Counted from the first letter of the stretch, positions 32,679-41,670 are shown. The stretch: DNA of 64,000 nucleotides from Acidocella sp. KAb 2-4 (GCF_020567705.1 NZ_JAJDJU010000002.1:1-64000), one strand, 5' to 3'. Numbers and translations: made by a program. The notes: a model not told the origin generated them from the sequence alone.

Positions 32679-34886
32679 ATGACCCGCACTGGCAAATTTC
32701 TGCTCCTGCTCGCCGCCTCCACCAGCCTGGCCGGCGTGGCCGGGGCGCAACAAACGCCATCGGCGCCGGTGGCCTCATCCCAGGCGCCGGTCAGCTTCAC
32801 CGCCGATTCGGTGAGCTATGACAAGACCGGCAACATCGTCACCGCCAGCGGGCATGTGCGCGCGATCCAGAACGGGCAGACGCTCTATGCCGACGAGGTG
32901 ACGCTGGACCGCACCACCGGCGAGGTGACGGCGAGCGGCCATGTCGCGCTGAGTCAGCCGGGGGGCGACACGGTTTATGCCAATCATGCGGTGCTGGAGC
33001 GCGGCATGAAGGACGCCGTGATGCGCGGCGTGGCGGCGCGGCTCGGCGATAATGCGCGGCTGATCGCCAATGGCGGCGAGCGCTATAACGGCCAGGTCGA
33101 TGAGCTCGCCAAGGTGGTGTATTCCGCCTGCGACCTGTGCAAGACCAACCCGCGCGCCGCGCCCACCTGGCAGATCAAGGCCGATAGCGCGACCCGCGAC
33201 CTGCAGCACCACATGATCGAATTCCGCGGTGCGCGCATGGAGTTTGAGGGCGTGCCGGTGTTTTACCTGCCCTACATGACACAGCCCGACCCCTCGGTGA
33301 AGCGCCAGAGCGGGTTCCTGATCCCCGGCATCGGCGCCACCTCGCGGCTCGGCGCCTTTGTCAGCCTGCCGTATTACTGGGTGCTTGGTCCCTCCTCCGA
33401 CCTCACCCTGACCCCGATCATCGCCAGCAAGCAGGGCCCGGCGCTGCGCGCCGAATACCGCCGCGCCTTCAATGATGGCGCGTTGAACATTACCGCCTCG
33501 GGCGGGCAGGATCGCGGGCATTTGGGCGATGCGGTGTTCGCGCAAGGCACGTTCGACCTCAACCAGGATTGGCGCGCCGGCTTCCAGTACAACCGCGCCT
33601 CCAGCGCCTTGTATCTGGATGATTTCACCATCCTGCCGAACGCCTCGTTCCTGACCAGCAATGCCTATCTCGAAGGCTTCTCGCCCGGCGCCTATGCGCG
33701 GCTGGATGCCGAGACCTTCCAGGGCCTGGTGGCGAGCGTGGATCAGGCGCGCCTGCCGATCGTGCTGCCTTATGGCCAGTATCACTTCGTCTCGGCGCAG
33801 GATTCGCTGGGCGGGCAGTTCAGCGTTGATGCCAGCGTGTTCAACGTGTTCCGCAAGGTCGGCACCAACACCGTGCGCGCCGCGGTGGTGCCGGGCTATG
33901 CGGTGCCGTTCATGCTGCCCGATGGCATCACCGGTACGGCGCGGGTGCAACTCATCGCCGCCTCATATGAAGCGGGCAAGCTCTACCAGCAGCCCAATTA
34001 CGGCCGCTTCGGCTCGGCCAGCACCGGGCGGGTACAGCCCTATGGCGCGGTGATGCTGCGTTGGCCCTGGGTGCGCAGCGCGGGGCATCTGGGCACCCAG
34101 CTGATCGAGCCGGAGGTGCAGCTCGTCGCCTCGCCCAATGTCGGCATCAGGCAGAATATCCGCATCCCGAACGAGGACAGCCTCGATCTCGAATTCTCCG
34201 ACGCCAATCTGTTCGACCTCAACCGCTACCCCGGCATCGACCGGCTGGAGGGCGGCGAGCGGGTGGATTACGCGCTGCATGCCGCGTGGTATCTGCCCTC
34301 GGGCGCGAGCGTGGACGGGATGCTCGGCCAGTCCTACCGCTTCCATAAGGATCACAACTACCTGCCCGGCTCGGGGTTGACCGATAATGTCTCCGACATC
34401 GTCGGGCATCTGATCGTCACCCCGGCGCCGTGGCTGAGCCTTTCCTACCGTACCCGGCTGTCGCATACCGATCTCGGGGCGCGGATGATTGATGGCACCG
34501 CCAGCGTCGGCACGCATTTGCTCACCGTCACGGGCGGCTATCTCTACACCAACACCGACCCGTATGTGCTGTATGACACCGCCAGCCCGACCGGGCAGAT
34601 CACGCTGAACCCGCCAGCCGGGTATTTTACGCCGCGGCACGAATTCACCGCCGGCGTGACCACCAATTTCGGGCCATGGTCGTTCTCGGCCGGGACCCAG
34701 CGCAATTTGCAGACCGGGCGCTTCGACAACGCCAATTTCAGCGCCGGCTGGCAGAATAATTGTTTCGGTGTGAACCTGATTTACAGCCAGCGCTTCACCT
34801 CGTTCAACCTGGACACCGGCAATACGCTGGTGCTCGTCCAGTTCAATTTCAAAACCCTCGGTAATGTTGGATTCAGCGCCCTATGA
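32679..34886 (+). CDS. lptD: LPS assembly protein LptD, outer-membrane beta-barrel
   Basis: 735 residues. A signal peptide (KFLLLLAASTSLAGVAGAQQ) directs export. The N-terminal LptA-like jellyroll follows (SYDKTGNIVTASGHVRAIQNGQTLYADEVTLDRTTGEV), then the OstA beta-barrel, seen in alternating sequence ending VQFNFKTLGNVGFSAL. Two cysteines in SACDLCKTN near residue 150 may help the disulfide bridge that sets the barrel. LptD inserts LPS in the outer leaflet together with LptE (not in the window). ATGA overlap with surA. The lptF-lptG-lptD order puts both ends of the LPS bridge in one operon. Confidence 0.92.
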   Translation: MTRTGKFLLLLAASTSLAGVAGAQQTPSAPVASSQAPVSFTADSVSYDKTGNIVTASGHVRAIQNGQTLYADEVTLDRTTGEVTASGHVALSQPGGDTVYANHAVLERGMKDAVMRGVAARLGDNARLIANGGERYNGQVDELAKVVYSACDLCKTNPRAAPTWQIKADSATRDLQHHMIEFRGARMEFEGVPVFYLPYMTQPDPSVKRQSGFLIPGIGATSRLGAFVSLPYYWVLGPSSDLTLTPIIASKQGPALRAEYRRAFNDGALNITASGGQDRGHLGDAVFAQGTFDLNQDWRAGFQYNRASSALYLDDFTILPNASFLTSNAYLEGFSPGAYARLDAETFQGLVASVDQARLPIVLPYGQYHFVSAQDSLGGQFSVDASVFNVFRKVGTNTVRAAVVPGYAVPFMLPDGITGTARVQLIAASYEAGKLYQQPNYGRFGSASTGRVQPYGAVMLRWPWVRSAGHLGTQLIEPEVQLVASPNVGIRQNIRIPNEDSLDLEFSDANLFDLNRYPGIDRLEGGERVDYALHAAWYLPSGASVDGMLGQSYRFHKDHNYLPGSGLTDNVSDIVGHLIVTPAPWLSLSYRTRLSHTDLGARMIDGTASVGTHLLTVTGGYLYTNTDPYVLYDTASPTGQITLNPPAGYFTPRHEFTAGVTTNFGPWSFSAGTQRNLQTGRFDNANFSAGWQNNCFGVNLIYSQRFTSFNLDTGNTLVLVQFNFKTLGNVGFSAL

Positions 34887-36172
34887 AGCATTTTCTCCGC
34901 GCCGCCCTGCTCGCCTCAGCCTGCCTCGCCGCCCCCGCCGGGGCGCAGACGGTCTCGCTCGCCAGCGCCGCGCCGCAATCGGCCAGCATCGCCGCGGTGG
35001 TCAACGGCCAGGTCATCACCTCGCAGGACGTGTATAACCGCGCCCGGCTGCTCGCCATCTCCACCGGCATGAATCCGACGCCGGACGTGATCACCCGGCT
35101 CTCGCCGCAGGTGACCAAGCAGCTCATCGACCAGACGCTGGAGCAGCAGGAGATTGCCAAGCGCAATGTCACCGTCAGCGATGACGACGTGGCGCAGGCG
35201 GTGGCGCATATCGAGCAGGGCAACAACATGCCGGCGGGCGGGCTGCGGCAGCGCCTCGCCGCGGTTGGCGTGCCGTTTAGCACGCTGCTGGCGCAGATCC
35301 GCACGCAGCTCGGCTGGCAGCAGGTGCTGCACCAGGTGCTCGGGCCGGGGCTGCAGCCGACTCCGGGCGACATGAATGCCGAGAAGGCGGCGCTGAAGGC
35401 GACGATCGGCAGCACGCAATATCACCTGGCGGAAATCTTCATCCCCGTCACCGGCCCCGATGACGAGGTCACGGCGCGCAACTTCACCAACACGGTGATC
35501 GCGCAGCTGCGCGCGGGCGCGCCGTTCCCGGTGATCGCGGCGCAGTTCAGCCAGGACCAGACGGCGCTCTCGGGTGGCGATCTCGGCTATGTGCAGCTCA
35601 GCCAGCTCGACGCCCCGGTGGCGGCCACCGTGAGCGAGATGCCGGTGGGCGCGATCTCCAATCCCATCCGCGTGCCCGGGGGGTATGAGGTGGTGCAGCT
35701 GCTCGACAAGCACGAGGTCGGCAACCAGCCGCAGACCGTGCTGAACATCCGGCAAGCCTACGCCCCGTATCCGACGCCGATCACCTCCGGTCAGGTCGGC
35801 CCGGCGCAGGCGGCGGTGATCAACCAGCTCGTCGCCAAGTCGCACCAGGTGCAGTCCTGCGACGACATGACGGCGCTGAACGCCACCTATGGCAATGTGC
35901 GCCCCGCCGATCCCGGCCCGGTCAACCTCGCCACCGTGACCCCGCCGGCGTTTCAGACGCTGTTGGGCGACCTGCCCATCGGCAAGGTGAGCGAGCCGCT
36001 GGTGTCGCGCGATGGCGTGTCGGTGGTGATGGTGTGCTCGCGCCAGCAACAGGCCGAGGCGCTGCCCTCGGATGAGGATATTGGCAACATGATCATCCAG
36101 CAGCGCGTGCAGATGGAGTCGCAGCAATTGCTCGACGATCTGCGCCACCGCTCGGTCATCGTGCAGGACTGA
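34883..36172 (+). CDS. surA: SurA-type periplasmic chaperone and peptidyl-prolyl isomerase
   Basis: 429 residues. Signal peptide MKHFLRAALLASACLAAPAGAQT, then an N-terminal helical chaperone domain with IAAVVNGQVITSQDVYNRARLL, a parvulin domain (about residues 175-280, with HLAEIFIPVTG, AAQFSQDQTALSGGDLGYVQLSQL) and a worn C-terminal parvulin-like part near 340-415 (LPIGKVSEPLVSRDGVSVVMVCSRQQ). SurA guides barrel proteins such as LptD across the periplasm, which makes sense of its place directly after lptD. The start overlaps the lptD stop. Confidence 0.9.
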   Translation: MKHFLRAALLASACLAAPAGAQTVSLASAAPQSASIAAVVNGQVITSQDVYNRARLLAISTGMNPTPDVITRLSPQVTKQLIDQTLEQQEIAKRNVTVSDDDVAQAVAHIEQGNNMPAGGLRQRLAAVGVPFSTLLAQIRTQLGWQQVLHQVLGPGLQPTPGDMNAEKAALKATIGSTQYHLAEIFIPVTGPDDEVTARNFTNTVIAQLRAGAPFPVIAAQFSQDQTALSGGDLGYVQLSQLDAPVAATVSEMPVGAISNPIRVPGGYEVVQLLDKHEVGNQPQTVLNIRQAYAPYPTPITSGQVGPAQAAVINQLVAKSHQVQSCDDMTALNATYGNVRPADPGPVNLATVTPPAFQTLLGDLPIGKVSEPLVSRDGVSVVMVCSRQQQAEALPSDEDIGNMIIQQRVQMESQQLLDDLRHRSVIVQD

Positions 36173-36178
36173 GCCGCC

Positions 36179-36757
36179 ATGCTGCGCCGGAGCTATGACC
36201 GCGTGCTCGCCCTGGCCGAGCGGCCCACGGCGCCGCTCTGGCTGTTCGCCATCGCCTTCGCCGAGGCCAGCTTCTTTCCGGTCCCGCCGGATGTGCTGCT
36301 GATTCCGATGGCGCTGGCGCAGCCGCGCCGGGCACCATGGCTGGCCCTGGTGGCGACGCTGGGCAGCGTGAGCGGCGGCGCGCTCGGCTATCTGATCGGC
36401 TACGCGCTATTCGCCAAGCTGGCGCAGCCGATCATCCATTTCTACCATTACGAGGCGGCCTTCGCCGCCTTTCAGCACAAATTCGCCGAATACGGCGTCG
36501 CCATCATCCTGATCAAGGGTCTGACCCCGATCCCGTACAAGATCGTCACCATCGCGGCCGGGGCGGCGGCGTTCAGCTTTCCGCTGTTCATGGGCGCGAG
36601 CGTGGTGACGCGCGGCGGGCGGTTCTTTATCGAGGCCGTGCTGCTGCGCCTGTTCGGCGCTCCGGCGCGCGATTTCATCGAGGACCGGCTGGGGTTGATC
36701 ACGGCGGGCATCGCGGTGCTGATCGTCGCCGGGTTCGTCGCGCTGAAATTCGCCTGA
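36179..36757 (+). CDS. DedA/YqaA family membrane protein
   Basis: 192 residues with about five hydrophobic segments; the SNARE-associated/DedA domain is seen in FAEASFFPVPPDVLLIPMALAQP, LGYLIGYALFAKL and the central IKGLTPIPYKIVTIAAGAAAF. YqaA-like members of DedA are inner-membrane proteins linked to lipid transport or membrane balance. The acidic and proline residues of the re-entrant loop (FFPVPPDVLL, GLTPIPYK) are present. It begins six bases after surA and is probably the last gene of the LPS assembly operon; in many relatives this place is taken by pdxA and rsmA. Confidence 0.82.
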   Translation: MLRRSYDRVLALAERPTAPLWLFAIAFAEASFFPVPPDVLLIPMALAQPRRAPWLALVATLGSVSGGALGYLIGYALFAKLAQPIIHFYHYEAAFAAFQHKFAEYGVAIILIKGLTPIPYKIVTIAAGAAAFSFPLFMGASVVTRGGRFFIEAVLLRLFGAPARDFIEDRLGLITAGIAVLIVAGFVALKFA

Positions 36758-36763
36758 CGGCGG

Positions 36764-37165
36764 CTATTGCAGGGCGGCCTCGATGCGCGCCAGCGCGGCG
36801 CGCGCCTTGTAGAGCGTATAGCCGAAATTCGCGCCATGGGCGCAGACGAACACCGCCCCGTAATCAGGATAAAGCCGCCCGCGCAGGAATAAATGCGTCG
36901 AGGTCTCGCCATTGACGATGAGTTCGCGCGGCGTGGTGGGAAAGCTGGCGCCGGTCAGGCGGGCATCGAACAGCGCCAGCGGGCCGGGGGTGAACAGCCC
37001 CATCCAGGCCAGCGGCAGGTTTTCGCGCAGCGCCGGCGTCAGCGCGTCGCGCGCCGCCATGTGCAGCGCCACCCCGGCGGCGAGGTCAAGATAGGCGGCG
37101 GCGAGGCAGCCCGGCACTTCACCGATGGCCGCCTCGACCGCGCCATGGATATCGGCGGCGCTCAT
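36764..37165 (-). CDS. Small Roadblock/LC7-like protein
   Basis: 133 residues, no signal or membrane segments. The fold reads as Roadblock/LC7-like: an N-terminal helix then GEVPGCLAAAYLDLAAGVALHMAARDALT, a middle ALFDARLTGASFP part, and ELIVNGETSTHLFLRGRLYPDYGAVFVCAHGANFGYTLYKARAAL. The match is by overall pattern. Such proteins bind small GTPases or scaffold signalling; no GTPase gene is nearby. It sits right upstream in expression order of nothing else; the second Roadblock-like gene lies 47 bases beyond its start on the same strand, so both may form a two-gene unit. Confidence 0.6.
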   Translation of the reverse strand: MSAADIHGAVEAAIGEVPGCLAAAYLDLAAGVALHMAARDALTPALRENLPLAWMGLFTPGPLALFDARLTGASFPTTPRELIVNGETSTHLFLRGRLYPDYGAVFVCAHGANFGYTLYKARAALARIEAALQ

Positions 37166-37211
37166 GCGCCTTGTTACCTCCTGGCGGGGGGCAAGGCCAA
37201 GCCGCGCCGGG

Positions 37212-37571
37212 TCAGATCACCAATTCGCGGTCGACTTCCTGCACCTTGCGCCGGGTGAGAGCGAGGTTGCTGCCGTCGCGGTCGAACACGACGTAGAGGA
37301 ACAGGTCGCGCGAGCACTGGATGGGGCGCAGGATCTGGTATTGGCTGTCGAGGGTGACGATGATGTCCTCGATCCCGCCTTGCAGGCCGAGATCCTTCAT
37401 CGTGCGCAGCTTGGCGCGGATCACCTCGGTATCGCCCGCGGCGGCGACATCCATGTCGATGCCGTTACCCTTGCTGCCGATGATCATGCCGCTATTGGAA
37501 TCCACCACCGCCGCGCAGATCGCGCCGGTCATGTTCATCAACGCGCTGAGTGACGATTCCAGATTGCTCAT
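37212..37571 (-). CDS. Roadblock/LC7 domain protein
   Basis: 119 residues from ATG 37571 (ATG 37586 is also possible). It begins MSNLESSLSALMNMTGAICAAVVDSNSGMIIGSK, the typical Roadblock/LC7 opening where an alpha-helix is followed by a beta-strand with a turn, and later has DIIVTLDSQYQILRPIQ and LFLYVVFDRDGSNLALTRRKV. In bacteria proteins of this size modulate Ras-like GTPases (MglB in polarity) or act as scaffolds. It lies upstream of the other Roadblock-like gene on the minus strand; about 85 bases separate its start from the divergent flavodoxin-like gene. Confidence 0.7.
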   Translation of the reverse strand: MSNLESSLSALMNMTGAICAAVVDSNSGMIIGSKGNGIDMDVAAAGDTEVIRAKLRTMKDLGLQGGIEDIIVTLDSQYQILRPIQCSRDLFLYVVFDRDGSNLALTRRKVQEVDRELVI

Positions 37572-37655
37572 TCCCGGCCCCTTCAATTTTACCGCGAACA
37601 GGCTAGGTGCAGAGGCGGGAAACTGTCAACATCGCCAGCGCCTGCGGGGGAGTTT

Positions 37656-38156
37656 GTGAAGCCGATGAAAACCTTGCTGATCGTGTATCACAGCCGCACC
37701 GGCGGCGCCGCGCAGATGGCGCGGGCGGCGGCGCGCGGGGCGGCGGCGGAGGCGGCGCTCCGCACCCGGCTGCTGCCCGCGGCGCAGGCGCGGGGCGAGG
37801 ATGTGCTGGCGGCGCAGGCCTATATTTTCGCCGCGCCCGAGAATTTGGGGGCGCTGAGCGGGGCGATGAAGGAGTTTTTCGACCGCGCCTATTATGCCGC
37901 GCTCGGGCGGATCGAGGGGCGGCGCTATGCCAGCCTGATCTGCGCCGGAACCGACGGCGCCAACGCCGCGCGGCAGATCGAGCGCATCACCACCGGCTGG
38001 CGGCTGCGCCCGGTGGCGGAGCCGCTGATCATCTGCACCGGGGCGCAAACGCCCGAGGCGATCTGGGCCGAGAAAACCCTGCCGCAGGCGGCGCTGGCGC
38101 AATGCGCCGAGCTAGGGGTGGCGATGGCGGCCGGGCTGGCGGCGGGGATTTTCTAG
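37656..38156 (+). CDS. Flavodoxin-like FMN protein
   Basis: 166 residues. TLLIVYHSRTGGAAQMARAAARGA is the FMN phosphate-binding start of flavodoxins and WrbA-like NAD(P)H dehydrogenases, and AYIFAAPENLGALSGAMKEFFDRAYY matches the (G)xPTxxGxxxxxMKxFxDR region that packs against the isoalloxazine ring. It should bind FMN and carry out a small redox reaction; no partner is clear. GTG 37656 has GGAG three bases upstream; ATG 37665 is an alternative. It ends in a CTAG that is shared with the stop of the convergent DeoR gene. Confidence 0.72.
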   Translation: MKPMKTLLIVYHSRTGGAAQMARAAARGAAAEAALRTRLLPAAQARGEDVLAAQAYIFAAPENLGALSGAMKEFFDRAYYAALGRIEGRRYASLICAGTDGANAARQIERITTGWRLRPVAEPLIICTGAQTPEAIWAEKTLPQAALAQCAELGVAMAAGLAAGIF

Positions 38157-38908
38157 CCCGTCACCAGCTGCACCCCGGCGGCGGCGCAGCGTGCGGCGAA
38201 CTCCTCGGGCGGGGCGGCATCGGTCACGATCTTCTGCACCTGGGCGAGCTCGCACACTTTCACCGGCGCCTCGCGGCCAAATTTGGAATGGTCGGTGATC
38301 ACCCAGCTTTCCGCCGCCTGGGCCATCGCCGCGCGGGAGAATTCGGCCTCGAACAGGTGGAAATCGACCAGCTCGCTGCGCGCATTGATGCCCGCCACCG
38401 TGATCAGGGCGCAGCGCACCTCGAACTGCTTCAGGAACTCGATGGAAGCCGGGCCGAAAGCGGCGGCGTCGTCGCCGCCCAGCTCGCCGCCGGCCATGAA
38501 CACGCGGTTATTGTTGCGGTTGGCGAGGCGGCAGGCGATCTGCGCCGAGTTGGTGACAACCACGAGATTGGCGCGCGCGGTCAGCGCCTCGGCGACATAG
38601 GTCGCCGTGGTGCCGTTATCCAGGATCAGCGTGTCGCCATCGCGCACCATGCCCAGCACCAGCGCCGCCACCTGGCGCTTGCCATTGCGGTTGAGCTGCA
38701 TGCGCCGCTGGAAGGGCGGATCGTCCATGTGCTCGGGGCTCATGATGCCGCCATGGAAGCGCAGCACGCTGCCCTGCGCGATCAGCGGCTTCAGGTTCCG
38801 CCGGATCGTTTCGGTCGAGACGCCCAGCCGCGCTGCCAGATCGGTGATGCTGGCGCTGCCGGACTCGCGCACGACTTGCAGGATGTCGGATTGGCGTTTC
38901 AAGGACAT
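38153..38908 (-). CDS. DeoR/GlpR family transcriptional regulator
   Basis: 251 residues. N-terminal DeoR helix-turn-helix: RQSDILQVVRESGSASITDLAARLGVSTETIRRNLKPLIAQG, then RFHGGI, then the C-terminal sensor domain with LILDNGTTATYVAEAL and VTNSAQIACRLANR..VFMAGGEL. The family senses phosphosugars and represses sugar or glycerol genes. The target is unknown; the secreted beta-propeller gene begins 170 bases away in the other direction and the intergenic stretch holds the shared control region. 3' ends of this and the flavodoxin-like gene overlap by four bases. Confidence 0.87.
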   Translation of the reverse strand: MSLKRQSDILQVVRESGSASITDLAARLGVSTETIRRNLKPLIAQGSVLRFHGGIMSPEHMDDPPFQRRMQLNRNGKRQVAALVLGMVRDGDTLILDNGTTATYVAEALTARANLVVVTNSAQIACRLANRNNNRVFMAGGELGGDDAAAFGPASIEFLKQFEVRCALITVAGINARSELVDFHLFEAEFSRAAMAQAAESWVITDHSKFGREAPVKVCELAQVQKIVTDAAPPEEFAARCAAAGVQLVTG

Positions 38909-39078
38909 TTTGTAACCCGCTCGAATTGAAATGCATATTCGGGGGTTTCGTCAGCGAATTCAAGCGCGGGCGGAATGGTCGCGGTAATGTTGCGGAGCGA
39001 TGAAATTCGCGCGCCGGGCTCGCCCCGCGGCGCGGGGTTGGCTATCCGGGCGCGCCATATGCCGTTGAGGTTGGACAG

Positions 39079-40101
39079 ATGAAATTTCGGACTGCCATTG
39101 CCGCGCTGCTGCTGATCAGCGCATTCACCGCGCCCGCCGCCGCCGCGCCGCTCTACCATCTGGCGCGGGAGGTGCAGTTGGCCGGGCCGGTGCGCTGGGA
39201 TTATCTCCGCCTCGACGCCGCCACGCACCGGCTATTCATCTCCCATGGCCCCGTGGTGACCGTGCTGGATGCGCGCAGCCTCAAGGTCGTTGGCGCGCTG
39301 AATGTAGGCTCCGGCAGCCATGGTATCGCTATAGACCCGGTGAGCGGCACCATCTACGCCGATAGCGGCGACAAGGCCGAGGTCATCGCCTTCAATCCAC
39401 GGACATTCGCGCCCATCGCCACCATCCCCGTGGTGCGCGACGCCGATGGCATGCAATACGATCCGGCCAGCAAGCGGATTTACGTCGTCGGCGGTGATGG
39501 CCAGGGGATTACCGGCATCGATCCCGCGGAGAACAAGGCCCTGCCCACCGTGGCGCTGGGCGGCACGCCGGAATTCTTCGCGCCGGACGGCAAGGGCGCG
39601 CTGTATATCGCCATCAACGACAAGAACGAGATCGCCCGGTTCGACACCGCCACCAACACCATCACCGCGCGCTGGCCAACCACGGGCTGCGCCGCCCCGA
39701 CGGGCTTGGCCGTGGACCCGGTGAAGCGGCTGGTGTTCACCTCCTGCCGCTCCGGGGTGATGGATGTGTTGAACGCCGATACCGGCGCCGTGGTGGCGGT
39801 GCTGCCGATCGGCAAGGGGACGGACGCCGCCGCCTTCGACCCGGCGCGCAGCCGCGCCTTCTCAAGCAATGGCGTGGGTAGCCTGAGCGTGATCGGCGAC
39901 AGCGCCGCGCCGGTCTTGCTGGGCACCGTGCCAACCCAGCCCGGCGCGCGCACCTTGGCGGTCGATCCGGCGAGCGGGGATGTGTACACCGTCACCGCCA
40001 AGGTCACTGGGATGAAGCCGCCCCAGGGGCCGGCTGGACGGCCTTATTTCACCTTCGCGCCGGACAGCCTGGAACTGCTGGTCTACGCTCCCGCCGGCTG
40101 A
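39079..40101 (+). CDS. Secreted YVTN/NHL-type beta-propeller protein
   Basis: 340 residues. A signal peptide (KFRTAIAALLLISAFTAPAAAA) is followed by repeats of about 45 residues with the D-P-x-[ST/G]-x-x-I/V-Y-V pattern: SHGIAIDPVSGTIYADSGD, GMQYDPASKRIYVVGGDG, PTGLAVDPVKRLVFTSCRSG and ARTLAVDPASGDVYTVTAK. It should form a seven-bladed propeller in the periplasm or outside, binding a partner or ligand; the function is not known. The DeoR regulator gene diverges from it. Similar small propellers occur next to heavy-metal or methanol/PQQ systems, but nothing here proves either. Confidence 0.75.
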   Translation: MKFRTAIAALLLISAFTAPAAAAPLYHLAREVQLAGPVRWDYLRLDAATHRLFISHGPVVTVLDARSLKVVGALNVGSGSHGIAIDPVSGTIYADSGDKAEVIAFNPRTFAPIATIPVVRDADGMQYDPASKRIYVVGGDGQGITGIDPAENKALPTVALGGTPEFFAPDGKGALYIAINDKNEIARFDTATNTITARWPTTGCAAPTGLAVDPVKRLVFTSCRSGVMDVLNADTGAVVAVLPIGKGTDAAAFDPARSRAFSSNGVGSLSVIGDSAAPVLLGTVPTQPGARTLAVDPASGDVYTVTAKVTGMKPPQGPAGRPYFTFAPDSLELLVYAPAG

Positions 40102-40106
40102 CCGCC

Positions 40107-41597
40107 TTATGCCGCGAAGGGCTTGCTGCCGGTGAAAGCTTTCCAGCGTTTTTCCAGCAGCGCGTTATCGGCCAGCGCGGCATGCGTGCACCAGCCGAGC
40201 ACGATGCCGATGGCCCGCGCCGTTTCGGGGCGGCTGCCATCCAGCCGGGCCAACAAGTCGCGGGCGGTGGCGAGGTCGTTGAGATGGCCGAGCTCCTCCT
40301 GCAATTCGGCGGCGGTCTCGGCGTAGGCTTTCACCTTGCCCTTGGTGTCGAACAGCCCGCCGAACAGATCGGTGGCGTAGCGCAGCTTTTTCAGTTCGAT
40401 GCGCACCAGATGCCGCTCTTCGGGCGAGAGGTGCAGCAGATGCCTGCCGCGTTTGCGCACCTTGCGGTGCAGGCGCAGCAAGTTGGCGGCGGCGAAATCG
40501 CGCGCCGGGGCGGTGAGCAGTTCCAGCGCCTCGGCGGGCACGGCGTTGCGCCAGCCATGCCGGGCCAGGAAGGCTTCGACCGTCAGCACGAAGCGCGAGG
40601 TCGCCGGGGCGGCGAGCAGCGCGTGCGCGGCCTCATACCCGGCGGCGCGGAACTGGCGGCATTGGCCGAGGATCGCGGCGATGCCCGGCTCACGGGCGAA
40701 GGCGGCGGCGGGGCCGTCCTGCAACAGGCGGATGAAGACGTCCCAGTTGCGCGCCTCGCCCATCACATTGGCGATGCGCTTGGCCTCGGCCCGGAAGGCG
40801 GCGATCTCGGGCGCGGGCAAGGCGCGGTTGAACAAGCCCAGCACCGAGCGCAGCCGCCGCATGGCCACGCGCATCTGATGCACCGCGCCGATCTCGTCGC
40901 CGCGGTAGAAGGCGGGCCAGTTGGCCAGGAATTGCGACAGGCAGGATTGCGTGAGCGCGACCACCGCTTCGTCGAGACTCGGTGTTCCGGACAGCCCCGC
41001 CCCGGCCTTTACCTGCCGGGGCGCGGGGGCGCCGGCGAGCTGCGCGCCGCGCCCGGCCAGGCTGTCGGCTTGCAACGGCATCGGGAATTTCCTGGTCAGC
41101 GCCAGGGCGAAGGGAAACAGCGCCAAGGCCGGGCCGGTGAGGGTGATCTCGCGCACCGGCTGCGTTTCCTCCCCGGCGGCGATGCTGCCGGTTTCCAGCC
41201 CGATCTCGACCTCGCCCGCGCGCCGGGTGAGGCGGCGGATGATCGTGGTGAACACGGGATGCAGCGCCGCCCCGCCCAGCCATTCCGCCAGCTTGGCCTC
41301 CCAATCCGGGTCGAATCCGGCGGGGTCGGGATGCGGGCCGGGAATATCGGCGGCGGTGTCGCCGTCCGGCGTGCGGAGCTCCATGCGCTGGCCGCGCCGG
41401 GTCTTGCTCAGCCGCAGAAAGACATGGTGCCGGGCGAGCGTGAAATCGGCGGTATCGTAATAGTTATGCACCGTGCGGCGGGCACGCACCGGGGCGGGCG
41501 GGGTGTCGAGCAGCGGGCTTGCGGGCAAAGCCGACATAATTTCGGCGCTGGCAAGAAAGCGCAGGGTCAGGGCGGGCGCGGCGGTTGTGTCGGACAT
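40107..41597 (-). CDS. CYTH/CHAD domain protein with a degenerate CYTH part
   Basis: 496 residues. The C-terminal CHAD domain (about 210-480) is clear: AVHQMRVAMRRLRSVLGLFNRAL and EERHLVRIELKKLRYATDLFGG, a helical module that binds polyphosphate. The N-terminal 200 residues follow the CYTH order (NYYDTADFTLARHHVFLRLSKTRRGQRMELRTP, EVEIGLETG) but the EXEXK triphosphatase signature at the beginning is absent (LTLRFLASAE), so catalytic activity on triphosphates is doubtful. Such proteins associate with polyphosphate granules. It converges with the propeller gene with six bases between stops. Nothing unusual about the upstream side. Confidence 0.8.
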   Translation of the reverse strand: MSDTTAAPALTLRFLASAEIMSALPASPLLDTPPAPVRARRTVHNYYDTADFTLARHHVFLRLSKTRRGQRMELRTPDGDTAADIPGPHPDPAGFDPDWEAKLAEWLGGAALHPVFTTIIRRLTRRAGEVEIGLETGSIAAGEETQPVREITLTGPALALFPFALALTRKFPMPLQADSLAGRGAQLAGAPAPRQVKAGAGLSGTPSLDEAVVALTQSCLSQFLANWPAFYRGDEIGAVHQMRVAMRRLRSVLGLFNRALPAPEIAAFRAEAKRIANVMGEARNWDVFIRLLQDGPAAAFAREPGIAAILGQCRQFRAAGYEAAHALLAAPATSRFVLTVEAFLARHGWRNAVPAEALELLTAPARDFAAANLLRLHRKVRKRGRHLLHLSPEERHLVRIELKKLRYATDLFGGLFDTKGKVKAYAETAAELQEELGHLNDLATARDLLARLDGSRPETARAIGIVLGWCTHAALADNALLEKRWKAFTGSKPFAA

Positions 41598-41670
41598 CTC
41601 GGGCGGCCGTGAATAGGGGATGCGCGCAGCATAAACCGGCCGTTAGCGTTGTCCAGCGCGCTTTGGGGGC

